The position numbers and the translations under genes were made by a program. Shown piece after piece: positions 16,817-25,564 of a stretch of 30,711 bases of DNA. The notes beneath the pieces were generated by a model, which saw only the letters and a list, made by a program, of their open reading frames with translations, had not been told where the DNA came from and made no database searches. The stretch comes from Oxalobacter formigenes (GTDB lineage Bacteria; Pseudomonadota; Gammaproteobacteria; Burkholderiales; Burkholderiaceae_D): positions 1 to 30,711 of the forward strand of contig JAHYZB010000082.1 in assembly GCA_019424645.1 (NCBI GenBank), written 5' to 3'. The stretch's first letter is position 1. Each line of letters begins with the position of its first letter.

Positions 16817-17059
16817 GACAAGCCTCTTGAATTTGTAAACGATGAATTTCTGTCACGGCAGAGACGATTTCCATCAGGAAAATCTGGTGGCCAACGTCCT
16901 GCAATGCCAGAAATATAAAGCTTCTGTAGCGACAGGACATAGATACGAAACTGCTTTCTTATTGCCTGTTTCTCTCAGACACCTACCAAAGTGAAAGACA
17001 ATCTGGTAAAAAGACAATGTGTTTTCAATCGTTTATTGACGTAAAAGGGGATTTTCATC
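16817..17059. promoter_or_regulatory. Divergent control region, dehydrogenase operon / AraC regulator
   Basis: These 243 bases separate divergent starts and must hold both promoters. A direct repeat, AAAGACAAT, occurs at 16994-17002 and 17010-17018, a 16-base period, about 42-65 bases before the AraC start. Tandem sites near one to two helical turns apart are common for AraC-family dimers, so this is a candidate binding site. No consensus promoter is obvious by eye. Confidence 0.5.
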
Positions 17060-17974
17060 ATGGGACAAGACAACCAGACCGGCTTTGAAAACAAAAATGA
17101 CCCGATCAGGGAAAAACTCCTGAAATGGCTCCCTGAAAGCGGTGAATACCAGACACCGGTCAGCGGTTTCTTTCTTTTCCGGAAAAACGAAAGCGAATGC
17201 CCGGAAAACTGTTTCTATGAACCTGCCGTCGGCGTGATTCTGCAAGGACAGAAACATTCATACATCGGGAGCAGGGAATACCGATATGGGGCAGGCTGGT
17301 GCCTCGTCAACGGCATCGATTTGCCCGCCAAAAACTATATCCTCGACGCCACCCCTGAAAATCCGTTCCTCGGAATGGGCATGAGACTCGACAAATCGCT
17401 GACGACCCAGCTGGCTGCCGAAATCCCGCCACCGCCAAAGACAGGCATGGAACCCGACTGCGGTCTTTCCCTGACCCGGACCGATCCGGACATTCTGGAT
17501 GCATTTACACGCTTGCTGGACCTTCTGGAAAAACCGGAACAGATACCGGTTATGGCTCCGATGATTGTCCGTGAAATCCATTACCGGCTATTGATCGGAC
17601 CACAGGGTTCTTTTTTAAGAGCCGTCAATACCTTCGGTACACAGGGTAATCAGGTTGCACAAGCCATCTCATGGCTAAGAAACAACTATAAGGAACCCGT
17701 GCAAGTTGATGAATTAGCGAAAAAAGTCAATATGGCAACATCGACCTTTCACCGGCATTTCAAACAGCTGACATCGTTAAGTCCGCTCCAGTTCCAGAAA
17801 CGTCTCAGGCTTTACGAAGCCCAGCGCCTGATGCTCGTTGAAAACGAATATGCCTCCAGTGCCTGCATGGCTGTTGGCTATGAAAGCCCCACCCAGTTCA
17901 ACCGGGAATACAAACGGCTTTTCGGTGAACCCCCATCACGCAATATCAACAAGGTAAGGGAGCTTCGCCTGTGA
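17060..17974 (+). CDS. AraC-family transcriptional regulator (YqhC-like)
   Basis: This 304-residue protein has an N-terminal ligand domain of the AraC_N type (about 20-190; FYEPAVGVILQGQKHSYIG is characteristic). The C-terminal double helix-turn-helix (about 200-300) includes VDELAKKVNMATSTFHRHFKQLTSLSPLQFQKRLRL and YESPTQFNREYKRLFGEPPSR. This architecture is that of YqhC, which activates aldehyde reductase genes in response to reactive aldehydes. Its position divergent to an alcohol dehydrogenase/aldo-keto reductase operon supports local control of that operon, probably activation. The ligand is inferred, not shown. Confidence 0.92.
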   Translation: MGQDNQTGFENKNDPIREKLLKWLPESGEYQTPVSGFFLFRKNESECPENCFYEPAVGVILQGQKHSYIGSREYRYGAGWCLVNGIDLPAKNYILDATPENPFLGMGMRLDKSLTTQLAAEIPPPPKTGMEPDCGLSLTRTDPDILDAFTRLLDLLEKPEQIPVMAPMIVREIHYRLLIGPQGSFLRAVNTFGTQGNQVAQAISWLRNNYKEPVQVDELAKKVNMATSTFHRHFKQLTSLSPLQFQKRLRLYEAQRLMLVENEYASSACMAVGYESPTQFNREYKRLFGEPPSRNINKVRELRL

Positions 17975-18275
17975 AATGCTGCTTTCCAGGGCATTTCCCC
18001 ATGAAAGAAAACCTTTTATACCTTTTATGTATAGCCTGGCATGCAGTTTGAATATAAACATGAACCTTCATATGTTGTTTATTTCATCAAGCCTTTGTAA
18101 TTCATTGACTTTCTTTTTTTCTCCCCTAGAATCTTGTTATAGAAGCAATCTTTCCGTCACACAACAAATGGCGGATGTTTGCTTTTAAACAATTTTTTCG
18201 ATTGCCGTCGGGTGAATCAGCATCGACAGACTGATATTGCCACGATCAGACAGTCACTTCGAGATGGAATGAAAT
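17975..18275. other. Leader and intergenic region before the diguanylate cyclase
   Basis: No gene is supported here. A short inverted repeat, GAAATGC/GCATTTC, lies at 17973-17997 without a T tail. A sigma-70-like promoter is at 18105-18132, leaving a leader of about 135 bases before the ATG at 18276. Confidence 0.5.
18105..18132 (+). promoter_or_regulatory. Sigma-70-like promoter of the diguanylate cyclase gene
   Basis: TTGACT (18105-18110), a 16-base T/C-rich spacer and TAGAAT (18127-18132). Both hexamers are one base from consensus. Confidence 0.6.
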
Positions 18276-19718
18276 ATGACAGCTCAAACCAGGGATTCAC
18301 TTATCTGGACAATGGCAGAAATGCTTGTTGAAAAACAGGTAGATACAGCCATTATCAATAAGTCTCTCGAATTGATTTGCAAGACGTTTTCTTTTGATGG
18401 CGCGCTTGTTTACGAGGCAGACCAGGCCCATGATTTCAACCTGATGGAGCGTCATCTGCCCAGTGACGTTCCCTTGTGCGAAACTTTCGCCATCAACTCG
18501 ATCGATCCCGAATTCCGCAGTCATATGGCGAAATCGGTTGTTACCTCAATCGACAAAAACGAAGACAACACGGCAGGCGAAAGACAATTGCTCAATACCC
18601 TTTCTGCCACGCATGCAACCGTATTTTCTGTCGTGGACGAAAATGCGCGTATCTTTGGCCTGATTGTCTTTCTCAAAACCGGACAAAACAAGGCACCGCT
18701 GCCTGAAGATCACAAAAGAATCTCTGTTTTGCTTGCCATGCTCGGCAGGTATATCGGCGTCAGGGTGTACCAGAACAAGATTTCCTTTGCAAGAAATTCA
18801 CTGGAAAGCATTCTGGACAATACAGGTATCGACATTTACGTCAATGATTTTCATACCCACAAGGTATTGTGGGTGAACAAATCCATGGCAGCGCCTTATG
18901 GTGGCCCATCGGCATTTCTTGGAAAACTGTGCTGGCAGGTGTTGTTTCCCGGCCAGACCGGGCCGTGCGAGTTCTGTCCCCAGAAAAACCTGCTTGACGA
19001 GGAAGGGAACCCCAGCAAAGTCTATGTCTGGGATTACCAGCGCCCATTCGATGGTTCGTGGTTCAGGGTGTTTTCCGCCGCTTTCCGGTGGGTTGACGGC
19101 CGTCTTGCCCATGTCGTCAGCAGTGCAGACATCACCGACAACAAACGCAATGAGGAACTGATCCAGTATCTCGCGAATTTCGATTCACTGACTGGCCTTC
19201 CCAACCGGAGGAAACTGATCGATGACTGTACCATCCTGATCGATCAAATCAAAAAACATGGAAGTGGCTATCTCCTGTTCTTTGACCTGGACGGGTTCAA
19301 GGCCATCAATGACAACTACGGTCACGATTCAGGCGATGAATTCCTTATCCAGCTGGGAAAATTCTTCCTGGGCATTCCGATGCTCAAAAACCGGATGTAC
19401 CGGCACGGTGGCGATGAATTCGTTGCCCTGATCGACGGTTCTGTCGTTAAAGACAACATCCGGAGTCTGGTCAGTTTCATTCACGAACGCTTCAAAAAAC
19501 CCTGGTCCCTGAAAAAAGGGGACGTATTCTGCAATACCAGTGTTGGCGTGGCATCTTATCCTGAAGACGGCAATACGTCAGAGGAGTTGATCCGCAAGGC
19601 AGACCATGCCATGTACGAAATCAAGAAAAAGGGGGGCGCCGGGATCTGCTTTTATGAAGAAATCGAAGCCGCTTCTGTCAGCGGTGACCCGTATCCCGCG
19701 CTTTCCCAAAACAGCTGA
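18276..19718 (+). CDS. GAF-PAS-GGDEF diguanylate cyclase
   Basis: This 480-residue soluble signalling protein has a GAF-like domain (about 15-165), a PAS domain (about 172-295) with a Cys-containing FPGQTGPCEFCPQKNLL insert, and a GGDEF domain (about 305-465). The catalytic core is intact: LFFDLDGFKAINDNYGHDSGDEFL and HGGDEF at 378-382, so it should make c-di-GMP from two GTP. The RxxD inhibitory site before GGDEF is absent, suggesting no product inhibition through that site. It contrasts with the two degenerate GGDEF proteins at 3383 and 5172. There are no membrane helices. The input ligand is unknown; the CxxC-like cluster might sense redox state or bind metal. Confidence 0.93.
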   Translation: MTAQTRDSLIWTMAEMLVEKQVDTAIINKSLELICKTFSFDGALVYEADQAHDFNLMERHLPSDVPLCETFAINSIDPEFRSHMAKSVVTSIDKNEDNTAGERQLLNTLSATHATVFSVVDENARIFGLIVFLKTGQNKAPLPEDHKRISVLLAMLGRYIGVRVYQNKISFARNSLESILDNTGIDIYVNDFHTHKVLWVNKSMAAPYGGPSAFLGKLCWQVLFPGQTGPCEFCPQKNLLDEEGNPSKVYVWDYQRPFDGSWFRVFSAAFRWVDGRLAHVVSSADITDNKRNEELIQYLANFDSLTGLPNRRKLIDDCTILIDQIKKHGSGYLLFFDLDGFKAINDNYGHDSGDEFLIQLGKFFLGIPMLKNRMYRHGGDEFVALIDGSVVKDNIRSLVSFIHERFKKPWSLKKGDVFCNTSVGVASYPEDGNTSEELIRKADHAMYEIKKKGGAGICFYEEIEAASVSGDPYPALSQNS

Positions 19719-20007
19719 ACGCAAAATCCCATGCGTGATACTTCCGTCATTGCCTTTTGATCATTCACGAAATCAGGGTTGAATCCTTTACTGATACATC
19801 AATACCGCTTTGACTGATTCACGATAGATTACCGGTAAAAAAGGATATCCGTCAGCCTGTACATGCAAAATGATCCCGATGGAAAACCTCATTGGAAAGA
19901 GACTCTTTCCAGCCTGATCATGCATGAGATTGTATGGATAATCATCTGAATCAATTGACAATAACCCGACATTCCGGTTTTGGACAACCTTAGAAAGCGT
20001 TTTTTAC

Positions 20008-21228
20008 ATGAAGCGATCTTTCCAGTATTTCCTTCTCACCGCACTGGCCGTTTTGACGGCAATCCCGTCCGCTTATGCCAGCGAAGCAGGGCAGACTGAA
20101 GACAAACTGATCAAAATTGTCGTATTGAGCCGCCACGGCGTCCGCTCACCCACACAAAACAGGACAACACTTGACCAGTGGTCCAACAAGACATGGCCCC
20201 GATGGCCAGTCAGGTATGGTTACCTGAGCGCACGTGGCCAGGAACTGGTCACCGCACAGTGGAAAGCCATCCGGCCTGTTTTGACGGAACATGGGCTCCT
20301 GCCTGAAAATGCCTGTCCCGCTCCGGCAAATTATTCCCTTATTGCCGACCGGGACCAGAGAACCCGTGAAACCGCAATCGCCATCTTCGACGGACTGGCT
20401 CCCGGTTGTGGCATCAAACCCCAATGGGGAGAACAATATGACGGACTTTTCCATCCCTCCAAAAACGCACTGGCGGCCCTGAACACTGAAAGAGTCCTGT
20501 CAGTATTGAAAGAGAGACTCGACAGGCTGAATGCCGACCCTGCTGCCATTGCCGCATTGAAGCGGATACAGGACATTACCGACTGCTGTGGGCCGGCACT
20601 TTGTACCAGAACAGCCCATGAAAACAGCTGTACCCTGACGGAATTGCCGAACCGGACCAGTCTTGACCGCCGCAAGAACAAACCGGAAATCGGTGGTAAA
20701 TGGGCAATCGCCTCCAGCATTGCCGAAATCATGCTGCTGGAATATGGCCAGTGGCCCGACAGGAATGCCGGGTGGGGGCAGGTGGACGAAAACGTTTTGA
20801 GACAAATCGTCCCGCTTCACGACAAGGTTTTCGATGCCGTCAACAGAACGCCTGCACTGGCAAAAGCGGGCGGCAGGGAACTCCTGAAAGAAATAGAAAA
20901 CGCCTTGCTGTCCGACACGTCGCCGAAGCTGAATTTCCTTGTCGGTCACGACACCAACATCGCCAACATTGGAGGACTGTTGAACATGGACTGGAACGTT
21001 TTCGAGCAGGTAAACAATCCGACGCCACCCGGCGGTTTCCTGAGCTTCGAGCTCTGGCAGAAAGCCGACGGCACCCGTGAAGTAAGAGTGAACTACAATG
21101 CACCGACGTTCGCTTCATTGCACACGCAACCTGCGCCTGTCGCCAAACCCTTACAGGTTCCCGTCAGTCCGGGCATCTTCACGCCTGAAGCCTTTTCACA
21201 GAAGGTACGCCAGCTGGTCCAGCCATGA
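20008..21228 (+). CDS. Periplasmic histidine acid phosphatase (phytase/glucose-1-phosphatase family)
   Basis: This 406-residue protein has a signal peptide (to about Ala24, AYA before SEAGQ) and the branch-2 histidine phosphatase motifs. RHGVRSPT holds nucleophile His43, with Arg42 and Arg46. A central DRDQRTRETA segment and a proton-donor motif HDTN at 314-317 follow. HDTN is the form found in AppA phytases, whereas Agp-type enzymes have HDSN, so phytate or broad phosphomonoester hydrolysis is possible. Several cysteines (for example DCCGPALC) could form periplasmic disulfides. It is transcribed alone; TTGACA at 19955-19960 is a possible -35 but lacks a good -10. Confidence 0.92.
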   Translation: MKRSFQYFLLTALAVLTAIPSAYASEAGQTEDKLIKIVVLSRHGVRSPTQNRTTLDQWSNKTWPRWPVRYGYLSARGQELVTAQWKAIRPVLTEHGLLPENACPAPANYSLIADRDQRTRETAIAIFDGLAPGCGIKPQWGEQYDGLFHPSKNALAALNTERVLSVLKERLDRLNADPAAIAALKRIQDITDCCGPALCTRTAHENSCTLTELPNRTSLDRRKNKPEIGGKWAIASSIAEIMLLEYGQWPDRNAGWGQVDENVLRQIVPLHDKVFDAVNRTPALAKAGGRELLKEIENALLSDTSPKLNFLVGHDTNIANIGGLLNMDWNVFEQVNNPTPPGGFLSFELWQKADGTREVRVNYNAPTFASLHTQPAPVAKPLQVPVSPGIFTPEAFSQKVRQLVQP

Positions 21229-21261
21229 AAAAAGCGCATCGTTCATGATGAAATGATGCGC
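21228..21261 (-). terminator. Terminator of the lipoprotein gene, overlapping the phosphatase 3' end
   Basis: GCGCATC (21234-21240) / GATGCGC (21255-21261) with partial inner pairing. On minus it is followed by T (complement of A 21228-21233). A second small hairpin, GCCGGTT/AACCGGC, lies at about 21260-21275. Confidence 0.75.
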
Positions 21262-21293
21262 CGGTTCAACCGGCGATCAGCAACGGAAACGGC

Positions 21294-21686
21294 TTACATC
21301 TTCTGGAACGTCCAGTCTTTCTGTTTGCCTGAGCCTTCATATTTCAGGAAATTCTCGCCCACGAAAAAGGAGCTTTGATCGCCGCGTATATCCAGAACAA
21401 TCCGGTTGCCGGAGATGTCCCATGTATAAAGGCCGCTGACATTGATGCCATTGGCCAGAGTGACGGTATAACGGTTCCCGCTTTTGATTCTTATCTCGCG
21501 AATGTCATTGCCTGCGACCGGTTTGCCGACTTCATAGCGTCCCTCGACATCCAGCGCAATACGGGCATTGTGGCTGTCCGGTTTGACAGGACTGTTTTCC
21601 AGACTGTTTTCCGGAGGGTTTCCTGTTGACTGGCATGCTGCCAGGACGAAAACGCATGCCATACATAATAAAGTGGTTTTTTTCAT
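21294..21686 (-). CDS. Small lipoprotein of unknown function
   Basis: This 130-residue protein has a type II signal peptide with lipobox VLAAC (Cys18), followed by Gln, which favours the outer membrane. Residues 20-45 are a Pro/Asn/Ser-rich linker. The remainder is predicted beta-strand rich (RYEVGKPVAGNDIREIRIKSG, YTVTLANGINVSGLYTWDISG), resembling small lipid-anchored beta-barrels such as NlpE-like or META-like domains, though no signature proves it. The RBS GGGAGA precedes the ATG. It ends in its own terminator. Confidence 0.8.
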   Translation of the reverse strand: MKKTTLLCMACVFVLAACQSTGNPPENSLENSPVKPDSHNARIALDVEGRYEVGKPVAGNDIREIRIKSGNRYTVTLANGINVSGLYTWDISGNRIVLDIRGDQSSFFVGENFLKYEGSGKQKDWTFQKM

Positions 21687-21793
21687 GATCTCCCGATTCC
21701 ATTGATGTCTTCAGACGTTTCATACGATTTTTCAAACGCAGCTGAATGACATGATACTCAAACCTGAGATAACGGACATGATGCACTACAAAC

Positions 21794-21827
21794 AAAAAAA
21801 CAGGACGCCGTCTCCGACATCCTGTTT
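21794..21827 (-). terminator. Terminator of the autotransporter remnant
   Basis: AAACAGGACG (21798-21807) pairs with CATCCTGTTT (21818-21827), including one G-U. On minus it is followed by T (complement of A 21794-21800). Its arms closely resemble the hairpin at 24644-24671. Confidence 0.8.
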
Positions 21828-21861
21828 TCCTGACAAACTGCCCGTCAGCCGTACCGAACCA

Positions 21862-23021
21862 TCAGAACTTCATTTGCCACTGGATCTGTGCGCCATGATC
21901 ACGGGACTCATTTCCGATCAGGCCATCGTATCCGACAGAAAGCTTCATGTTTTTCTGGATGGCAAATTCAGCACCAAGCCGGATCTGGGCAGCATTGCGG
22001 TCGATTTCCGTTCCGTTGACCGTGAACTGTCTTCCCCCTCCGGCAAACTGGAGGCCGGAGGACGTACTGACGCTTCCTGCTGCGTGTACCCACGATACAT
22101 CGGCATACAGGGCACTGTTTGGTATTGTCCAGGCTCCATTTACCCTTGGCACCCACACTGAACAGGCCGTAATTGTCCGGGCCGGAATTGCCACGGAGCA
22201 GGCTGTCCGAACCCGGATCGCTTCCATGTTCAGTGAAACCGTTCGTCTTGACGTGCTGCCAGCTGAATCCGACATACGGCGTAACCGTCGCTCTTTCGTT
22301 AATGGCGAAATCGTGGCTTCCCGTTACGAAGGCATGATACAGATTGCCGTGATATGACGCCTTGTTCGTCGAAACGACACTGCCGACGCTGACATGACGC
22401 GTGGTATCCACATCGAGCCAGCTGTATCCGATGCCGCCCTTGATATTGACAGGGCCAACCGCCGTCCTGCCATAAACGAGAGCGTGGATGGCATTGACAT
22501 CCGCATCCGAGTTCCGGTTGTCACGGGCTTTAAGGTCATTCTGCTCGTACCCGAGTGCCACACCGGCGCTGTCCCGGCCATTGTCATAGAGATCGGCCCC
22601 GGCAAGGAAACCCCAGCCTTTGTTATCGAGTTTGGCAGCATTGCTGTCAGCCTTGAGATGGCCGTCATGACCCCACGCATTGACCCACAGGTTCCGGCAT
22701 GCTTCACCGGATTTGACGTTCCTGCCGTTCACGTCTTTCTGCTCGTCGTTGCAGGTGTTGGTGTCAAGATGCTGCAGAACGGCATTTCTGGCATATCGCG
22801 TATTCGTCAGCAATGCGCTCTTGACGCTGCCGTGAATTTCACCGGACAGGTTGTCGTAGGCATTTCTGGCGGAAACCGCATCCATACTGATGATCTGGGC
22901 ATAAAGATCACTCGATCCACCCCAGCCTTCAATGGCGTTCGCAACCCCGCGCTCGTTCCGGGTATTGCCGACCGAGGCGAAGGTCACGCCATTACCAGAC
23001 GGTTTTATATTGGCGGTTCAT
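21862..23021 (-). pseudogene. Autotransporter remnant: signal-peptide start fused to beta-barrel, passenger missing
   Basis: An ATG at 23021-23019, with AAGGA six bases upstream, opens MNRQYKTVW and then hits TAA at 22994-22992. MNRxYKxVWN is the hallmark start of the extended signal peptide of large autotransporters. Immediately after, one frame over, begins an autotransporter pre-barrel segment and beta-barrel (GNGVTFASVGNTRNERGVANAIEGW..., NLWVNAWG, NIKGGIGYSW, TPYVGFSW). Removing one T near 22993 would restore VWNGVTFASVG. Near 22127 the barrel shifts again: dropping one A from AAA gives SLDNTNSALYADVSW, continuing to the terminal QIQWQMKF with the C-terminal Phe of outer-membrane barrels. 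No passenger lies between. The gene follows the heptosyltransferase by 28 bases. Confidence 0.8.
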
Positions 23022-23049
23022 CTTGCGTCCTTCGGATTAGGATTTCAGA

Positions 23050-24306
23050 TCAGGATGGTTTTTTCAGTGACTGCCTTAAACGTTCGACTTGATTGATAAC
23101 CTGCTGCCCGGTAATCAGGCGGGTGCATTCGTATTGCCGGTCGGTGCTTTTGTGTCTCGGGCACCAGAAAAAATCCTTGTGGTCGAAATTGATATTCACG
23201 TCATCCCAGCATCCGAAACAGCCATGCGTGTTGATGACGCGATATGGGGTGTAAAACTCGCAATTGGGCAAGGAAACCCCGCTGATCAATACAACCGGGA
23301 TATTGCAGGCCCAGGCCAGCCATGACAGGCCGCTGCCAAGACCGATGAAAAAGTCGGCGTGTTCCAGAAGAGCGATGCGTTCCTGCAGGGGAAGGGCGCC
23401 GGTACAGTCTTCCGCGCCATAGGGGATATGGTTCCAGACGAACCCCTGCCCATAGGTCGCTTCCCGGTCAATGCACAGGACGCGGTATCCGGCTTTTTTC
23501 AGATGGTCGATCACCTGATCCCAGCCGTAACCGTTGTTCCAGTATTTCGCCTGACAGGAAGACTGGGTCGCTATGCAGACATATGGCTCTTCAATCTGCC
23601 TTTTCGATCCCAGTTTCAGGCGTGGCTTTTCTTCGGTCGGATCGACCCCAAGGATATAACCGGCCGTCCGGTGCAAGCCGACCTGCCGGAAATCCATCGG
23701 CTGGTGATCCAGGTCGCCACCAAAAAAAAGACCGACTCGATAAGTGGCGTACGGCTTTTTGGTCTTGACGGCTTCCGGAGTGGAAAAAATAATGTCCGGA
23801 TACTGTTCCTTGAACAGATCGATAATCAGCTGCCCCATCGTACATTCCAGCTTGCATCCATGCAGTTGCTGGAAACGTTCTGCATAGGGGAACCATCCAA
23901 TGAGATCACCCAGCGTCCCGACAGGAAAACTGATAATGACGTGCTGGTTTTTCAGATCCAGATTGTGCTCGAAAAGAGGGTCTTTTTGACCCCGTTTCCA
24001 GACCTTGAAACCGAAATTGACGAAATACTTTTTGGTACTGCTTATCCAGCCACCATCTGAATCGCAGGAAAAAAGGATATTGCCGGTATCGGCATCGATA
24101 ATTTGTGCATGCCACTCTCCCGGAGGAAGAAAAAGGCGGGCACCGTCGTTGAAGTCGTACAAAAGTCCCGCCGGACCTTTTTGTGTCGGCATATCGGGAG
24201 GCATAACAGAATAACCGCTGCTCTGGTTACTGGAAGAGTTTACGGGAGACGGCGCTTCGCTGACTTCGTCGACTCTCGAATCGTCACGGATGGCTATGAT
24301 GTTCAT
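23050..24306 (-). CDS. Autotransporter O-heptosyltransferase (TibC/Aah family)
   Basis: This 418-residue cytosolic glycosyltransferase closely follows the bacterial autotransporter heptosyltransferase family, which moves heptose from ADP-heptose to serines of autotransporter passengers before export. The N-terminal signature PPDMPTQKGPAGLLYDFNDG and ISFPVGTLGDLIGWFPYAERFQ are diagnostic. A Rossmann nucleotide-sugar domain includes GLGSGLSWLAWAC. A four-cysteine cluster, C363, C366, C382 and C394 (GCFGCW... FFWCP... YECTR), matches the iron-finger motif. The frame is open upstream to a TTG at 24417, but the ATG at 24306 gives the usual length, about 400 residues. In tib and aah-aida loci the enzyme gene precedes its autotransporter; here that partner is the degraded gene at 21862-23021. 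Confidence 0.92.
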   Translation of the reverse strand: MNIIAIRDDSRVDEVSEAPSPVNSSSNQSSGYSVMPPDMPTQKGPAGLLYDFNDGARLFLPPGEWHAQIIDADTGNILFSCDSDGGWISSTKKYFVNFGFKVWKRGQKDPLFEHNLDLKNQHVIISFPVGTLGDLIGWFPYAERFQQLHGCKLECTMGQLIIDLFKEQYPDIIFSTPEAVKTKKPYATYRVGLFFGGDLDHQPMDFRQVGLHRTAGYILGVDPTEEKPRLKLGSKRQIEEPYVCIATQSSCQAKYWNNGYGWDQVIDHLKKAGYRVLCIDREATYGQGFVWNHIPYGAEDCTGALPLQERIALLEHADFFIGLGSGLSWLAWACNIPVVLISGVSLPNCEFYTPYRVINTHGCFGCWDDVNINFDHKDFFWCPRHKSTDRQYECTRLITGQQVINQVERLRQSLKKPS

Positions 24307-24752
24307 GATGGCTTCAATGGATCTGGAAATGGACAGAAAAACTGGCAGGAACCATTCTGGTTGGCGATCATGAAAAAACAGGTTTTTTCTTCCGGCTGCA
24401 TTGCCGGAGATGAACAAAAGAAGAAAGAGAAACCGGCTGTCAGGGTGCTCGAATTCATGAGTGATTCCAATAAAAAATGGTGAAACTCATCACAATTTAA
24501 AATCGCGCCTGCAAAAGACTTTGTTTAATTGCAAAAATTGATCAGATTCCGAAAAAACCGGTTTGTACAAATCAAATCCGTCATGATTTTTACAACACTC
24601 CAGGTTTGGGAAAGGGAGAAAAAACGGTGAAATCCGGAATGCAAAACAGGATGCTTTTCGGCATCCTGTTTCAATGAATACCGGGTTGAATTACAAATTT
24701 TAAAATTGTACTTTTATATTTATTATCATTAGATTAAAAATTATTTCTCAAG
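24307..24752. other. Intergenic region upstream of the heptosyltransferase
   Basis: No supported gene lies here. A frame-open stretch upstream of 24306 could extend the transferase to a TTG at 24417, but without family resemblance. It holds the hairpin at 24644-24671 and an AT-rich block at about 24690-24745. The promoter of the heptosyltransferase is presumably here but was not identified. Confidence 0.45.
24644..24671 (-). terminator. Hairpin downstream of the flavin reductase gene
   Basis: A perfect 11-base stem, AAACAGGATGC (24644-24654) / GCATCCTGTTT (24661-24671), has a six-base loop. On minus the tail is TTTTGCATT, so a terminator is plausible though the T run is short. Confidence 0.65.
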
Positions 24753-25328
24753 TTATTTCGCACTAATCATATCGCCGCTCATCACAAAAGTGCCACCGCC
24801 GAGGTGGTGGATGGTGTGCAGGTTGATATTGCCCCTGTTGAAATCCCATAAACCATCCCTGAACACCCGTTCATCGGCTGCGGCCGAGATGACTTCACCA
24901 AAACAGGTATCATACCTGTCTTGTGGGCCCGGTTCCGGAAGGAGACGGCATTCCAGCCAGGCGACACAGCCCTTTTCGATGACTGGAATGTCCAGTTCAG
25001 GGCTTGCAACGGTTTCAATACCGAAACCTGAGAATTTGTCTTCCACCTTGCCGGTTGTGCTTCCGACACCGTAAACCGTATCGATGAAGTGCGCGGCAGG
25101 GACGCAAACCGCAAAAACACCGCTTTCTTCAAGCAGTTCCCGTGTATAGGAATCCTTGTTGATCACAACAACAAGACGGGGAGGGTCGAACTCGACGAGC
25201 GTTGACCATGCCGCCGTCATAATATTCCGTTTCTCTCCATCCTTGCTGCGGCTGCTGACCATAATGGTTGGTCCGTGGTTGATCAGACGGGTGGCAAATT
25301 CAAGCGGAACAGGACGGAAGTGGCTCAT
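24753..25328 (-). CDS. Flavin reductase-like FMN-binding protein
   Basis: This 191-residue protein carries the flavin-reductase-like split barrel: VSSRSKDGEKRNIMTAAWSTLVEFDPPRLVVVINKDSYTRELLEESGVFAVCVP is typical of the FMN-binding family that includes flavoredoxin. Members bind FMN and transfer electrons from NAD(P)H or ferredoxin-like donors; the partner is unknown here. There is no signal peptide. AAAGGAA precedes the ATG. It is the only gene on its transcript and is divergent from the DsrE-family gene at 25565, which may share its regulation. Confidence 0.9.
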   Translation of the reverse strand: MSHFRPVPLEFATRLINHGPTIMVSSRSKDGEKRNIMTAAWSTLVEFDPPRLVVVINKDSYTRELLEESGVFAVCVPAAHFIDTVYGVGSTTGKVEDKFSGFGIETVASPELDIPVIEKGCVAWLECRLLPEPGPQDRYDTCFGEVISAAADERVFRDGLWDFNRGNINLHTIHHLGGGTFVMSGDMISAK

Positions 25329-25564
25329 TTCTTATTCCTTTCAGGAAATCATATAAGGCAGTAATAGGATGACCCGTTAAAACATGGGTTCGCTGGTATG
25401 GGGCACATGATATCATCGCCTTGGAATTCGCGTATTTGTCAAAAGCAACATTCATGAGAATAGCGCCATGAATTGACCGGTTTATGACACGATTTGCGTT
25501 TTGAAACAACAGATCCGTATCTGTACACCCATTTCGGATCATTCTTGCAGCAAAAGGAGTCATC

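Noticed and set aside
17976..18188. 70-residue plus-strand frame after the AraC gene
   Set aside because: It lacks an RBS, contains the candidate promoter at 18105-18132, and has no family features.
22394..23092. Plus-strand 232-residue frame across the autotransporter remnant
   Set aside because: The minus strand has clear barrel features and a terminal Phe; the plus frame is an antisense shadow.
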